Translations under genes and position numbers: made by a program
Shown here: piece after piece, positions 1 to 11,547 of the stretch
Numbering within the stretch: the stretch's first letter is position 1
How the letters are laid out: each line of letters begins with the position of its first letter
Source of the DNA: Cokeromyces recurvatus
Taxonomy: Eukaryota; Mucoromycota; Mucoromycetes; Mucorales; Mucoraceae
Direction: 5' to 3'
Length of the DNA: 64,000 bases
NCBI RefSeq assembly: GCF_025118155.1
Contig: NW_026251410.1
Span: 62,001-126,000, forward strand
Notes under the pieces: model-generated
Told to the model about the DNA's origin: nothing
Seen by the model: only the letters and a program-made list of their open reading frames with translations
Database searches by the model: none

Positions 1-1
1 T

Positions 2-711
2 TTATTTATTGGTCGATTAAATTTTAATACAATAGAATCCACATTGAAAAGACATTTTGAGAAATATGGGACAATAGCAAATATAACAATTATACGAAAT
101 AATGGTAAAATAAAGAAAAGGGCGTTATATTTTCTTTTTTATTTTATTTCTAAAAAGTGACATATATCTTTATAGTAACTGGATTATCTGAGGGATATGG
201 ATTCATTACTTTTACAACTGAACGAGCAACGAGAGAGGCTTATAGATATGCTAATAAAATAAAAATAGACGATCATGTGATCCTAGTAGATTATGAAAGA
301 AGTAGAGTAATGAAGAATTGGATACCACGAAGGTTAGGAGGTGGATATGGTGGTAAAAAGGAAAGTGGTCAATTAAGATTTGGTGCAAGAGATAGGCCCT
401 TTAGAGAATCAGATTCTTCTTCAATCCATATATCCAGTGAGCAACGAAGAGCAGATAATTGGACTCAACACCATTCTTCTTCTTCTTCTTCTACTACTAC
501 GAGTCCTTCTCTTCATGATAGTCATAGAAGGCATGATTCTCGGTATTATCGTGAGCATTCTCATTATCGTCACCATCATAGATCTCGCTCTTCTTCATAT
601 GAGGATAGGAAGGATAAAAAGAGAAAATACAGTCATAACTCTCGTTCACCCTCTCCTTTTAAAAAAAAATATGACAATGATTCGCATAGGAAATCTTCTC
701 AAAGAAGATAA
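2..711 (+). CDS. SNRNP35: U11/U12 snRNP 35 kDa protein (SNRNP35), 5'-truncated by window edge
   Basis: RNA-binding subunit of the U11/U12 di-snRNP of the minor (U12-type) spliceosome, acting in the nucleus. Exons 2-104 and 176-711; the intron 105-175 (gt...tatag) joins RNP2-type LFIGRLNF to the rest of the RRM, giving [18 protein letters not shown]. After the RRM come [19 protein letters not shown] and then [11 protein letters not shown]. The [18 protein letters not shown] block is the signature separating U11/U12-35K from the related U1-70K. The C-terminal tail is Ser/Arg/His-rich with RS dipeptides. The 5' end, including the start codon, lies outside the window. It is followed at 278 bp by the 3' end of catalase A, which is convergent. 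Identity is seen directly in the motif; minor-spliceosome function is family knowledge. Confidence 0.9.
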
Positions 712-989
712 ATATGTATATCAAAATTTAAGTAAATACCTCCCTATAAATTAAAAAAACTACATTTATTTATTTTTTATAATAATAATAATTTAGAAGT
801 CATACTGTTTATTATAAAATAAATAACTTTTTATTTATTAAAATGAAAAAAAAAATGATACAATAAATAAATAGGAAAAACAAACAAAAAAATTGATAAT
901 AATGACAGTAATAGTAATAATAGTAGTAGCAGTAGCAATAGCAATAGCAATAGCAATAGCAATAGTGGTAACAATAGTATTTAAATCAT
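712..989. repeat. Convergent 3' spacer with (agcaat)n tract
   Basis: The spacer between the SNRNP35 stop and the catalase A stop is AT-rich. It contains a short trinucleotide/hexanucleotide tract (agtagcagtagcaatagcaatagc-like) at about 910-975. No gene is seen in it. Confidence 0.6.
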
Positions 990-3265
990 TTACATAACAG
1001 GGTCTAAAGGTAAACGAGCCCAGAATCTTTGTTGAATAAGAGCAGCTTCAAATGCAGTTTTAACTTTGTCTGCACTATCACCAACAATGACGCCGTTCAA
1101 CTCTTTAATAGTAGAATTAGAGGCAGCAGTAGGGAGATCAACATGGGCATATTCAAGAAGTTTGACACCTTCAGCAGAGGCAGCAATAGGTTTACCATGA
1201 CGGAATGCATCCATAACAAACATTTGAGGTTCGTTGAAGGCGAACATGGAGGTACGACTTGTCATGATATCAATTGATTTGTTACCACCGGGGACATAAA
1301 TAGCATCCCAAAGAACAGAGGAGGTAGTGACATAGGTATTTGTAATGTTAAGACCATCTTGAACACCTTGATGAACACCAACAAAGCTAGGGTAAGCGCC
1401 CTTGGAGGCAAGATAATTATACATGTCACGTGCATCTTTTGTATCAGTACCTGGGGCGGTAAGGATAGCAACGGTACGTGTTCTGATACTTTCAGCCTTA
1501 GGATAGGCTTCGATAGAGAGACCAACCGAGGTCTTGTTTTGGTTTTCAACAACCTTATTAGGGAGCTCAACACCAATACCATAAGCAACACGACGAGCAA
1601 GTTGATTATCAATATGATTAAGGACATTGATCATTCTTCTGCGGACATCCATAGAATTAGATTTACCAATTTCGAAACGAGCACCATCAACAAGCTGTTG
1701 CTTTTCATACACGTTTAAAGAATTCCAGTAAAGTTGAGCTTGACTGTAGAAATCAAAGAATTTGGATGAACGACCACGAATCTTGGTAACATTATTAATC
1801 TTTTCGGGATATTCAATGTAACCGCCTTTATTGCCATCCACCATAGAGGGTGTGTTCTGTTGTAAACCATTAGGGAAATAAGCGACTTCACCTTTATGAA
1901 TTTGCATTTGCATGAAACCATCACGTTGGTTGTTATGAACAGGGGTAAGAGGACGATTGATAGGAAGTTGCATGTAGTTAGGGCCACTCATACGATTGAG
2001 TTGAGTATCAAGATATGAGAAGAGACGTCCTTGGAGAAGGGGGTCATTTGTAAAGCCAACACCACGAACAACATGACCAGGGTGGAAGGTGACTTGTTCA
2101 GTTTCAGCAAAGTAGTTGTCAGGATTACGGTTAAGAACCATTCTACCAAGTGGAGTGAAGGGTACGAGAGATTCAGGAACAAGCTTAGTAGGGTCAAGAA
2201 GAGAAAAGTCAAATTTATCAACATCTTCTTCTTCAATAATTTGAACACCAAATTCCCATTCAGGGTAATCACCATTATTAATAGCCGTATACATATCGTT
2301 ACGATGGAAGTCAATGTCTTTACCAGCAATCTTTTGAGCTTCGTCCCAAAGAAGATTAGAAAGACCATACTTGGGCTTCCAAATGAACTTGACATAACGG
2401 GAAACGCCCTTTTCATTAATTATACGATAGGTATGAACACCAAAGCCTTCAACTTGGCGAAGGGATCTAGGGATACCACGACCGGAAAGAGCCCAAAGAA
2501 CGGTATGAATTGATTCAGGGAATTCAGCAAAGAAGTCATAGGCAGTCTCGTGGGCAGTACCAGCTTGAGGGACTTCAGTGTTGGGATTAGGCTTACCAGC
2601 GTGAATAAGATCAGGGAATTTGATAGCATCATGAACAAAGAAAGGTGGGATATTGTTACCGACAATATCAAAGTTACCTTCATCAGTGTAGAAACGAAGA
2701 GCAAAGCCGTGGACATCACGGACCGTATCAGGAGAACCACGTGAACCAAGAACAGTCGATATACGAACAAACATAGGAGTCTTTTTACCCTTTTTATTCA
2801 GGAAGCTGGCAGCGGTGATATTAGAATAGTCGCCGTAGGATTCAAAGTAACCATGAAGACCAACTCCTCTAGCATGAACAACACGTTCAGGAATTCTTTC
2901 GTGATCTAGAAACAAGTTTTCAATACTAGTATTAGAATATATGTATATATATATATATATATCCCATTATCTGACTTACCAAAGTGCATGATCTTTTCAC
3001 GCATCATAAAGTCTTCCATAAGTGTAGGACCATCCAAACCGGCCTTTAAACTATCAGAGTTATTGACCTTGACACCGAATTGAGTTGTTTCTTGAGTACC
3101 ATCATCAATAACATAGAATTGCTTAAGTTGATCATCCTTAGCAGTAGCAGTATTCATTTCATCAAAACCATTTACGGCGCAATTAAGATCAGCACCATTT
3201 TTAGCAGCAACAAGTTGAGCAGCCGCGAAAAGACCAATAAAAGAAGTGATGAGACTTGTCTTCAT
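990..3265 (-). CDS. Secreted large-subunit catalase (catalase A)
   Basis: Haem catalase, 2 H2O2 to O2 + 2 H2O, probably extracellular or wall-associated. 733 aa from exons 3265-2980 and 2905-990; the single intron has gtaagt and ctag ends. The N-terminus MKTSLITSFIGLFAAAQLVAA is a signal peptide. Distal His about 106 (RVVHARG), Ser about 145, Asn about 179 (VGNN) and the haem-ligand Tyr about 393 ([10 protein letters not shown]) are all present. The length and a C-terminal DJ-1/PfpI-like domain from about residue 570 (VAILTAPGTDTKDARD) place it in the large-subunit clade, like E. coli HPII. Odd: the usually conserved DVRGFA reads DVHGFA (His about 161) and VRFSTV reads VRISTV. A paralogue (catalase B) lies 13.6 kb away on the other strand. 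Start chosen as the first ATG giving the signal peptide. Confidence 0.95.
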
Positions 3266-3946
3266 CTTTTATAATAATATAAGATAATAATTGTGTGTGA
3301 AAAAAAAAGGAGGAGGATAATTCTTCTTTGTATTTATACTTTCACAGAAAAAAAAAATATTGTATATAGATATAGACATAGATATATATACATGACAATG
3401 GTTTCGGATAAAATTCTACTTGCTTTGAGTTTCTTAAGAAGTAGTGTTCTACATTCCTCGTACCACTTTGTAAGACCATTATTTCAACTTTTGATTTTAA
3501 CGGAGATAAAAAAAAAGGAAGCAGTAAGTTCCTTTGACAGCTTTCAATTATTATTCGGATCAACTGGCTGTAATTTAATAATAAAATACATTCATTCTCT
3601 GCCCCTAACAAAATTATAGTTACATGACGCGATAATCTCTTTGTTCTATTTTCAACAATAACGGACTCAAATACAGATTTTATAACCAACAATATTTAAA
3701 AAAAAAAAAGAAAAAAGATTACAATGTATAATATGTAAAATTCATTAAAAGAGAGATTTTTATGCAATTATTGTATGTATACATATTAGTTTATAGTTCA
3801 AATACTAATAACCTGGCGTCAAATAATTCATCATATAGCTTTTTCTTTGAACTTTATTGTCTTACTTTGTTTTCTAGATCGGAATTCATATTACCTCCGT
3901 CCACGTGAGATGAGGAGCGCCCTTTTTTTTTGATTTGTCAACTCGA

Positions 3947-3960
3947 TTTTGATTGGCTAA
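3947..3960. promoter_or_regulatory. 14-nt CCAAT-type motif shared with catalase B
   Basis: The sequence ttttgattggctaa contains an inverted CCAAT box. It lies about 680 bp upstream of catalase A. The identical 14-mer is found at 16763-16776, about 130 bp upstream of catalase B. A shared HAP/NF-Y-type site is an inference; chance identity in AT-rich DNA cannot be excluded. Confidence 0.25.
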
Positions 3961-5043
3961 GGCAAGACAGGAACAATATCAGACCACCTTCTTATTTTAT
4001 CCATTGTTTGAGTATATATCAATGAATGTAAAACCTTTTATAACTTTCGTGTAGATCAGATAAAAAAAAAATAATTAATTCGTGTACACTTTGAAGCTAA
4101 TAGCTATCAACAGCACTATATATATTTATATACATTTTTAGATGTAGTAAGCTTAATCTTGAAACGAAAATATAAGAAATATTTGTTTATTATAAAGATA
4201 TTATATGAACATAAAAAGCCTATTGTTAATGTTTTATACCTGGATATTGCACCTGACTACAATAGGTCGAACACCCCCCCTGCTAAAAAGTATTTTTAGT
4301 TACTTGAGGTTGATCTTTATTGTATACCACATTTATACAATAGGTTAAATATAGCATTTACTCTTAACCAACTTTTTATCATAAAGTTAAAATAAAATTG
4401 CACAAGTAATTTAATACAATTTATAGAGGATGCCTTTTAGTCCAATAAAATTATATAGATAGATTACGTTTTTTTTTCTAAAAAAAGTTTTATTTATGTT
4501 AAATACATCAAGTTCAAGAAACAATAGAATACATTATTCAAACGGAATATTGTCCTCATGTTTCAGTATACTTGAATAATCTTATTCTCTTTTACTAGGA
4601 GTCAATGACTAACATATAAAATATGATAGTAAAATGGTTATGTAAAAAAAAAAAAAGAAAAATAAAAAAAAATGAATAGATGCTATTGCAATATTTCTTT
4701 TTTTTTTCTTTTAATCCTGCTCTTAGTAGTATACAAAAATATGAAGATATAAATTTGAGTTTTATTATATAATTCTACAATTGAGTTTCACAATTTTATA
4801 AAATGCAAGAAGAATAATAATAAAAAAAAAAGACAGTCTTAAATTGTCTGAATCTTATTCTATGCATACATACTCGCGTATATATCACAACATCTTTATA
4901 TTATTGAGCTCCTACTTGTATTAATTCTGTATGTAAATCCGTAACAAAAAGCAAAGAAGAAAAATAAACTACATATTGTATGTTCAATAAATAATACACT
5001 ATTGAATTTGTTAGAATAAAGTTAACAGTTTTTCTATTTTCCT

Positions 5044-5140
5044 TTTCTTTTCTTTTTCTTTTTCTTTTTCTTTTTCTTTTTCTTTTTCTTTTTCTTTTTC
5101 TTTTTCTTTTTCTTTTTCTTTTTCTTTTTCTTTTTCTTTT
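5044..5140. repeat. (cttttt)n microsatellite
   Basis: About 16 nearly perfect tandem copies of a cttttt hexamer, beginning with slightly shorter tttc units. It lies in gene-free DNA. Confidence 0.95.
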
Positions 5141-7719
5141 ACAGAATTGTATAGCTTTTACTAAAATAATATCTTTAACGTTATGTTAGAATACATTTCT
5201 TTCTATTTCCCTCTATCATTATTGTACAATATAATGCATCTACTTCTACTTTATTCTATTATTATTGTGGTGCAATAGAATACATTTATTTCCATTTTAC
5301 TCCTGAATAGCATTTAAACTTTTTTCTTTTTACAAAACAAAAAATACTGACAAATGTTAAAATATGTAAATTTAATTTCCTTCTCCTGCTTCTTCCCCTC
5401 CCTCCGCACAGCTTTTTTTTTTTTAATCTTTTATTCTACTTTTATGAATGCATTGTTCTAATAATTTAAATTTTCTAAATCACGCCATAATTTATCAACT
5501 GTAAATTTTAGGAAATGGAATACGACGCAGAAAGTAAAAGTTTTTAGGCAATCTCTCTCTTTTTTTTTTCTTTTTTTGCCTGTAACAATTTCACTTTTAT
5601 TATAGGAGTGTGTTTAATTTAAAAGTATAAGTGAAAAAAAAAATGACATTTGTATTGTAAAGTCTTTTTATACAATATAAAGAAGCAAACAACTAGTTAA
5701 TATTGATAACTAAATTTATAAAAAAAACAAAACAAATATGTACAAGTTTTTATAAAGTTTTTTTATTTTATTTTTATTTTTTAATATATTTTTCTAAAAA
5801 AAAAATGCTTGTAAAGTAATATATAAATATAAAGTCTAGATGAAATAAATTTGTATATATTGCTTCATTTTATATAAGTATAGTGTCGAAATAGATACAA
5901 TGTATCTGATAATAAACTCTATCTTTTTATTATAAAAGCCTTATATACACAATAGGAATAAATATAGAGTGACATTAAGATATTTATAAGATACTTTATT
6001 ATTATACGTATTTAACTTGCTTCTATTGTTAAAATAGAATAATCAGTTATTCTTCTTAATTTATGATTATATTCACTTTATCATTAAAGTTACCATCCTT
6101 CTCTTGTAGTCACAAAAGTCAATATAGGAACTTTATCATCAATTAGTAACAAACAAGAGTAAATACATATAATGTCTTTATAGATCTGAAATGAATATAA
6201 AATAATATATATCATGTAGTTGTATTGTCTACAATAATAGCAAAGACAAAATAAAATAATAGAAATTAAAAGACTATAGAATGATTCGATAGATACTGAC
6301 TTGTTAACAAGACAGTTAAAAACTAAATCTAACTAACTCTTTATTTAATTATATTTGTATACGCTTTTATTTTACTTTTAAATATAAAGTATTATGCTTT
6401 ACTGAATTACTGTCAAAGTAACAGCATAAATCAAATTTTGACTCTTAATACAAAATATTGATTCATTATAACAAATATAATACCTACTATGAATTGCCAT
6501 CAATTGAAAAAGCTGTTCACATATAACTTAATTCAGCTCTGATAGTTATTATTCTTTTGTACCGTGGTCTGGGAGTGTATTTGTGCAACGAGTAATGACA
6601 GATTTTAGTAATAATATCCAAAGTAATTTACCTATGCTTAAATAATATATCTAGATATGAAGGCTATATTACATAAATAAATACATATTAATACTGTATA
6701 GTGTTTTATAACTATAGCTGGAATTCAACAATGGCGATTTTAATGAATTAAGGTTCGACTTTATAAAAGAAGACAAAGGATGAGTATATAATACAATTCT
6801 ATAACGATAAAACTACTACAATATGTACTTGTCATTAATTAATATCTATTTACAGACTTACTTGTCAAAGATTTATAGAATATTAAAGTATTGAAAGCCA
6901 AAATCCCGAAGCTTTTATATATACATACATGTATATTGAAAATAAAGTACATAGTAAATCAATTTTGTCCCTTAGAAAAGTTAAAGGAGATTATATTATA
7001 ATCAAGTTTAGCTTCTTCAGCCTTAAAAGCATTAACTACTTTGATAATGCCACTTACGTTAAACCAAATAAGTAATTTTGTATAAAAATTACAAATCATT
7101 ACTTGAAACTACTTTAATATTTATTGTTAAAACTGTAGGCTATTCTAAATTTCTATCTAACAAATTTCCTTCTTTATGTATGCACATATATTTAGAGGAA
7201 AGATTTGTCACGATAAAAGTAGTTATTTAATAAGATTTCAGTTGTAAAGTTACTGCTATATTAGAGACAATTGTAGTAACATAGTTTACCGATACTAGTA
7301 TTGTTATGAATTCTTTTTCAAATACTAAATTATCTTTTCTAACATTGTATTAAATATTGATTCATATTTCATGCTAATCCAAGCTCAGATAATTTAACTA
7401 TAATATTAAAAGTGTTTATTTTTTTTTTTTTTTTTTTTTCGTGCTAGTATTCATTCTTACCAAATAAATAGAAACTTTATACATCGTTCAGCTGCAGAAG
7501 CATGAACCAAGACTATTTAATTATGTGCTTTTTTTTCCCTCTTTTCCCTCTAACATCCGTTATTGTCAAAAGACTTTGGAATAAAATTTTCAAGATTATT
7601 AAAAACTTTGTTTAAAAAAGAAAAATAGAACATGTATTAGAATATGTATGTTTTTTTTAAAAAAAATTATTTAAAAAGCGTAAATCCGATTTTTTTTTTC
7701 TTTCTTATCTCTTTAAGAA

Positions 7720-9787
7720 ATGCCAAGAAAAACATTTAGAAAAATTGAAGCAGATGTAGATGCAGGAACACAAGATGAACGTCTATATAATAAGGCTTTC
7801 ACCGGCTGGAGAGCTACTTTACGAAATATACTCTTGCCTATAGTACGTTTTGAAACACCCATCTTAGCTTCCATGCAGGTATTAAAGAAAAAGAATTTCT
7901 TTTCATCTTTTTCATTGAGCTTAATCATTTTAATAGAAAAATATTAGAACACCTGTTTTAGACCATTATTTTATATGGACAGCTAATTTGGGTACACATA
8001 CTTTCTTCATGATCTTTTTACCCATCTTGATCTGGTTTGGTAATGCTGAATTAGGAAGAAAGTAAGTGCCCATTTGCTTTTTTTTTTTATGAAAGATTAG
8101 ATCAAACTATACATACCTATCTATTATTAAAGCATGATGACTGATTAAACATGATGCTTTTTCAGTGTTGCGTTTTTGACAGCTTCTGGAGTTTTTTGGT
8201 CAGGTTTTCTTAAAGTAATTATATATACACACACATATATATATATATATATTTATATAAATATATGCATTCATATCATACTCGTGTATTTTATCTATAT
8301 AAATGGCTTATTATTATTCTTTTATAGGACTTTTTATGTCTTCCTAGACCACTTTCACCACCTGTGCATAGATTAACAATGTCTCCTTCCGTTGCTCTTG
8401 AATATGGATTTCCGTCAACTCATTCTACAAATTCAATCTCAGTTGCCTTATTTCTTATTTCCATAGCATGCGAAAAATTTGCCCCTGAATCACCTGCAAG
8501 AATTGTGTCAATTATTGCTTGTATTTTCTATGCTGTAAGTGTTGTTTTTGGTAGAATCTATTGTGGAATGCATTCAGTAACAGGTAAAAAAAAAAAAAAA
8601 GATAATATTAAACAATAAGGTAAATTAAATTTAATAATACTAATTGATTTAACTCTAGATTGTATTGGTGGAGCAATATTGGCTTATGTAGTTTATTGGT
8701 TTCAATGGACATTCAAAGATCAAATTAATGAATTATTTTTAAGTCAATCTTATTGGAGTAAGTGTATTCTTGTCTTGTATAGAAAAGAAGGAATTTTTAA
8801 TGAAAATTATACATATACCATACACATATACAGTCTTTTTAGGTATACCTCTCTGTCTTATGCTTGTATCAATTCAGTAAAGTTATATGTATTTTATTTT
8901 ATATTCTTCAATTTAACCTTTTTCATCTAGTCCTGATCCAATGGAGAGATGTCCTTGTTTTGAAGATAGGTAATCATAAGAAAAAAAGAAAAAAAAAAGG
9001 AAGTAAATTTAGAATTAAATAAAAATGAATATGAATAGTGTCTGTTTTACGGGAGTGATTATTGGTTTATTGCCTGGCACTTGGCTATGTAATCGAAATG
9101 AATATTGTTTACGAACTTCTGAATTTCATCTTTATGGCCCTCAAGTCAGTCTCTTAGATATTTTATTTTCGCTTATTAAGTTAATTATAGGAGTCGCTTG
9201 TTTATTTATTTGGCGTATTGCTTGTAAAAAAATGTGCTATTCTATTTTACCTCCTATTTATCGTGTATTTAATCTTCCTCATCGTAAATTTGAAATTGGT
9301 GCTAGGTAATATTAAGTTGGGAGTATTCGTATAAAATTAGTACTAACAAAGACGCATGTAGAACGTACAAGAGTTTACGTAAAGAAAGTATTCATCCTGT
9401 TCCTTCCGTGTTAGATTTTCATTCAATGTCAGGAAAGATAGAAGATAATGAACATGTAGGTATTCAATCTGCTATTGATTTGAATGAAGCTCAAGATCAA
9501 AGGAGACAATTATGTCATCGTGGTGGTATGCGAGAAGATGGCACGACACTAAATGGAAATGGAAAGAAAGAGGATGTCTTTGATCCAACATCACTCTTAG
9601 TCATAGAAGATGCACCACTAAGATATGATGTAGATATTGTTACAAAATTAATTGTATATGCAGGTAAAAAAAATATATAGAATATAATTCTCTGCAAATC
9701 TATATAACATCTTTTATAGGAATTGGTTTCATTGCCATATATCTTGTCCCCATCTTGTTTGAATATATGTCAAAAATTATCATGTAA
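7720..9787 (+). CDS. LCB3: Sphingoid long-chain-base-1-phosphate phosphatase (LCB3/SGPP-like PAP2)
   Basis: ER membrane phosphatase that removes phosphate from (dihydro)sphingosine-1-phosphate. 472 aa from ten exons: 7720-7878, 7937-8061, 8166-8214, 8328-8583, 8659-8757, 8843-8876, 8931-8969, 9039-9305, 9341-9663, 9720-9787; all phases join. PAP2 motifs: KX6RP at K111-P119 (KDFLCLPRP), PSxH at 140-143 (FPSTH), and RX5HX3D at 187-197 (RIYCGMHSVTD). YFIWTANLGTHTFF and PRPLSPPVHRLTMS match the Lcb3/Ysr3 branch rather than generic PAP2 proteins. Several hydrophobic segments lie in both halves, with a polar loop at about 350-440. The intron 9306-9340 is only 35 nt, and exons of 34 and 39 nt occur. 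The second exon starts at 7937, not at the nearer AG at 7947, because only that keeps RTPVLDHYF in frame. Confidence 0.92.
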
Positions 9788-9867
9788 TCTTTAATAATTT
9801 ATATATACATATATATATGTATATATCTATATATATATCTTCTTTGCCCTCTTTTAATAATACAAAA

Positions 9868-9985
9868 ATTGTATACTATCACTATCACTATATTACTATT
9901 ACTATTACTATTATTATTTCTATCACTATTACTATCACTATCACTACCACTGTCACTATCACTGTCACTATCACTATCACTATAT
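9868..9985. repeat. (actatc)n-type degenerate microsatellite
   Basis: Imperfect tandem hexamers (ctatcactatca, ctgtcacta) between the convergent phosphatase and GTPase genes, probably in a 3' UTR. Confidence 0.85.
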
Positions 9986-10043
9986 AATTAATATGATACA
10001 TGTATAAATAAATATTTAATAATATTACATTTGGAATTTTGGC

Positions 10044-11349
10044 TTAGTATTCAGTTGGCATCCACCTTTTACCATTACCGCTAAGAATAGAATTAATTCG
10101 TATCCTTAATGTTCTCATTTGATCTAAATGATACTTTGAAGCAGCAAAACAATCACATTTACCCTTTTTTGAAAAAGAACAATTAGGTGCCTTTGAACTA
10201 ACAAAGGCATACTTTGGAGGCGTACTCAAGTTGAATTTTTCTTGTATACTAGGTACAAGTACCTCTATTATACTTTGTTTCTTGCTTATCATATTAGGTG
10301 GAAATTTAAGATTTGGATAATAATCAACCCGAGTAAACACAAGTAGAACATGATCCCACCAAGACTTATTACAATATTGAAATTGCTGTTGCATCATATA
10401 ATCAAAATGTTCTAATATTGACATAATACTTGATTATGATAGCAATAATAATAAAAGAATGAATAAGGAGAAGAGAAGAGACAAAAAAAAAGATATGTAT
10501 AGACATTGTTTGTTTGTTTTTGTTTTTCCAGCTTACTTATTTGTAGGAGAATCATATTGAAAGACTAACATAAAAGAATCAATGCCTAATCGACTTCCTA
10601 AATTTATGATATATTCTTGAAATTCAGTTAAAAATTGTTTATCTCGTTGCATACTATCTGCAAAACCAGGTGTATCTGCAACTGTAATAATTGTCTCTAC
10701 TTGATCAATAGCCCATATACCTGTACGTTCTGTAACACAGTCTGTTACTGACTTGAATATATAATAGTTAAATAGAGAAATATCCTTCACCTCAAAAAAA
10801 AAAAAAAAAAAAAAAGATTAACAATAAACTTACTCTGGCTCCAGCTTTTGCTTTAAACGCAGCATTATCGCCTAGCATAAGATTTAAAAGGCTAGATTTT
10901 CCTGCTCCTGTTTTACCAAGTGGTAATAGAACAAGATGTTGCATTGGATCTTCATCAGGCTCTGAAATATACATCTTTTTTTGAATTGCTGTATTTGTAT
11001 CATCATCATGTTGTGATACGGTTAATTGGTTAAATCCAGTCATAGGTTGGTAAGGAAGCAGATAGTCGAGTTTAAATCGTTCTACTTGTTCAGAAGCTCG
11101 ACGAAGATGGTGCTTGATAGGACAATTCTTCTTACGATTACTAATAGAGATAGTATCTTGTATGGTTGCTTGACGAGAAGGAAGTTGAAAAGGTTGAGGT
11201 AATGGAGCACGGTAATCTTGAATGACTTTGACGACTGCATCATGAACACCATTACAATCATCTATATAGGAATTGTTCTGAAAATGACTCATGACCCAAT
11301 TATCATCATCATCATCTTGTTGTTGATGATGTTCGTAATCTTTCGACAT
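10044..11349 (-). CDS. AIG1/GIMAP-like septin-superfamily GTPase
   Basis: 384 aa; exons 11349-10834, 10790-10537, 10428-10044, all in phase. A polar N-terminal region of about 130 aa precedes a P-loop GKTGAGKSS at 145-153. The switch II motif is DTPGF at 211-215. A hydrophobic strand leads to the G4-like TRVD at 289-292, where canonical TKxD has Arg for Lys. The order and the phrases ERT..W and LEHFDYMMQQQFQYC...WWDHVLLVFTRVDYYP fit AIG1-type G domains. No C-terminal membrane anchor is seen, unlike many animal GIMAPs. Substrate and role are unknown; family members are membrane- or lipid-droplet-associated GTPases. Tail-to-tail with the phosphatase and head-to-tail with the next minus-strand gene. 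Confidence 0.8.
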
Positions 11350-11547
11350 GTTTTTAGGGAAGAATAAAATTATATATGGTACACTATTCTTATATTATCT
11401 CATGTTTGGTGACACAAATACCGTGTCTCCTTTTGTAATCAATCATTGCTTTGTATAACAATATTTATTATATTATTAAATAAGTAATAAGGAAAAGATA
11501 TAAATATAATATGCAAAATGTAAAATAGAAGAGGTATTTTTTTTTTT

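Larger units (their letters stand above)
3266..7719. other. Gene-free AT-rich region
   Basis: 4.4 kb with no ORF resembling a known protein and no tRNA or snRNA that I could recognise. It is strongly AT-rich with many short homopolymers. Imperfect echoes of an 'a(c/g)aatagaatacatt' phrase occur near 4517, 5183 and 5271, suggesting an old decayed repeat. A polypyrimidine microsatellite is listed separately. The first part (about 3270-4000) holds the catalase A promoter. Confidence 0.6.

Noticed and set aside
380..754. Leucine/isoleucine-rich ORF overlapping SNRNP35
   Set aside because: Alternate-frame shadow of the Ser/Arg-rich tail; no protein-like features.
1029..2770. Several ORFs of 60-160 aa on both strands inside catalase A
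   Set aside because: Shadows of the catalase exon; the catalase frame is unambiguous.
6750..6770. Possible tRNA T-loop (aggttcgact)
   Set aside because: No matching acceptor or anticodon stems could be folded around it.
7713..7928. Minus-strand ORF over the first phosphatase exon
   Set aside because: Antisense shadow of an exon with clear family identity.
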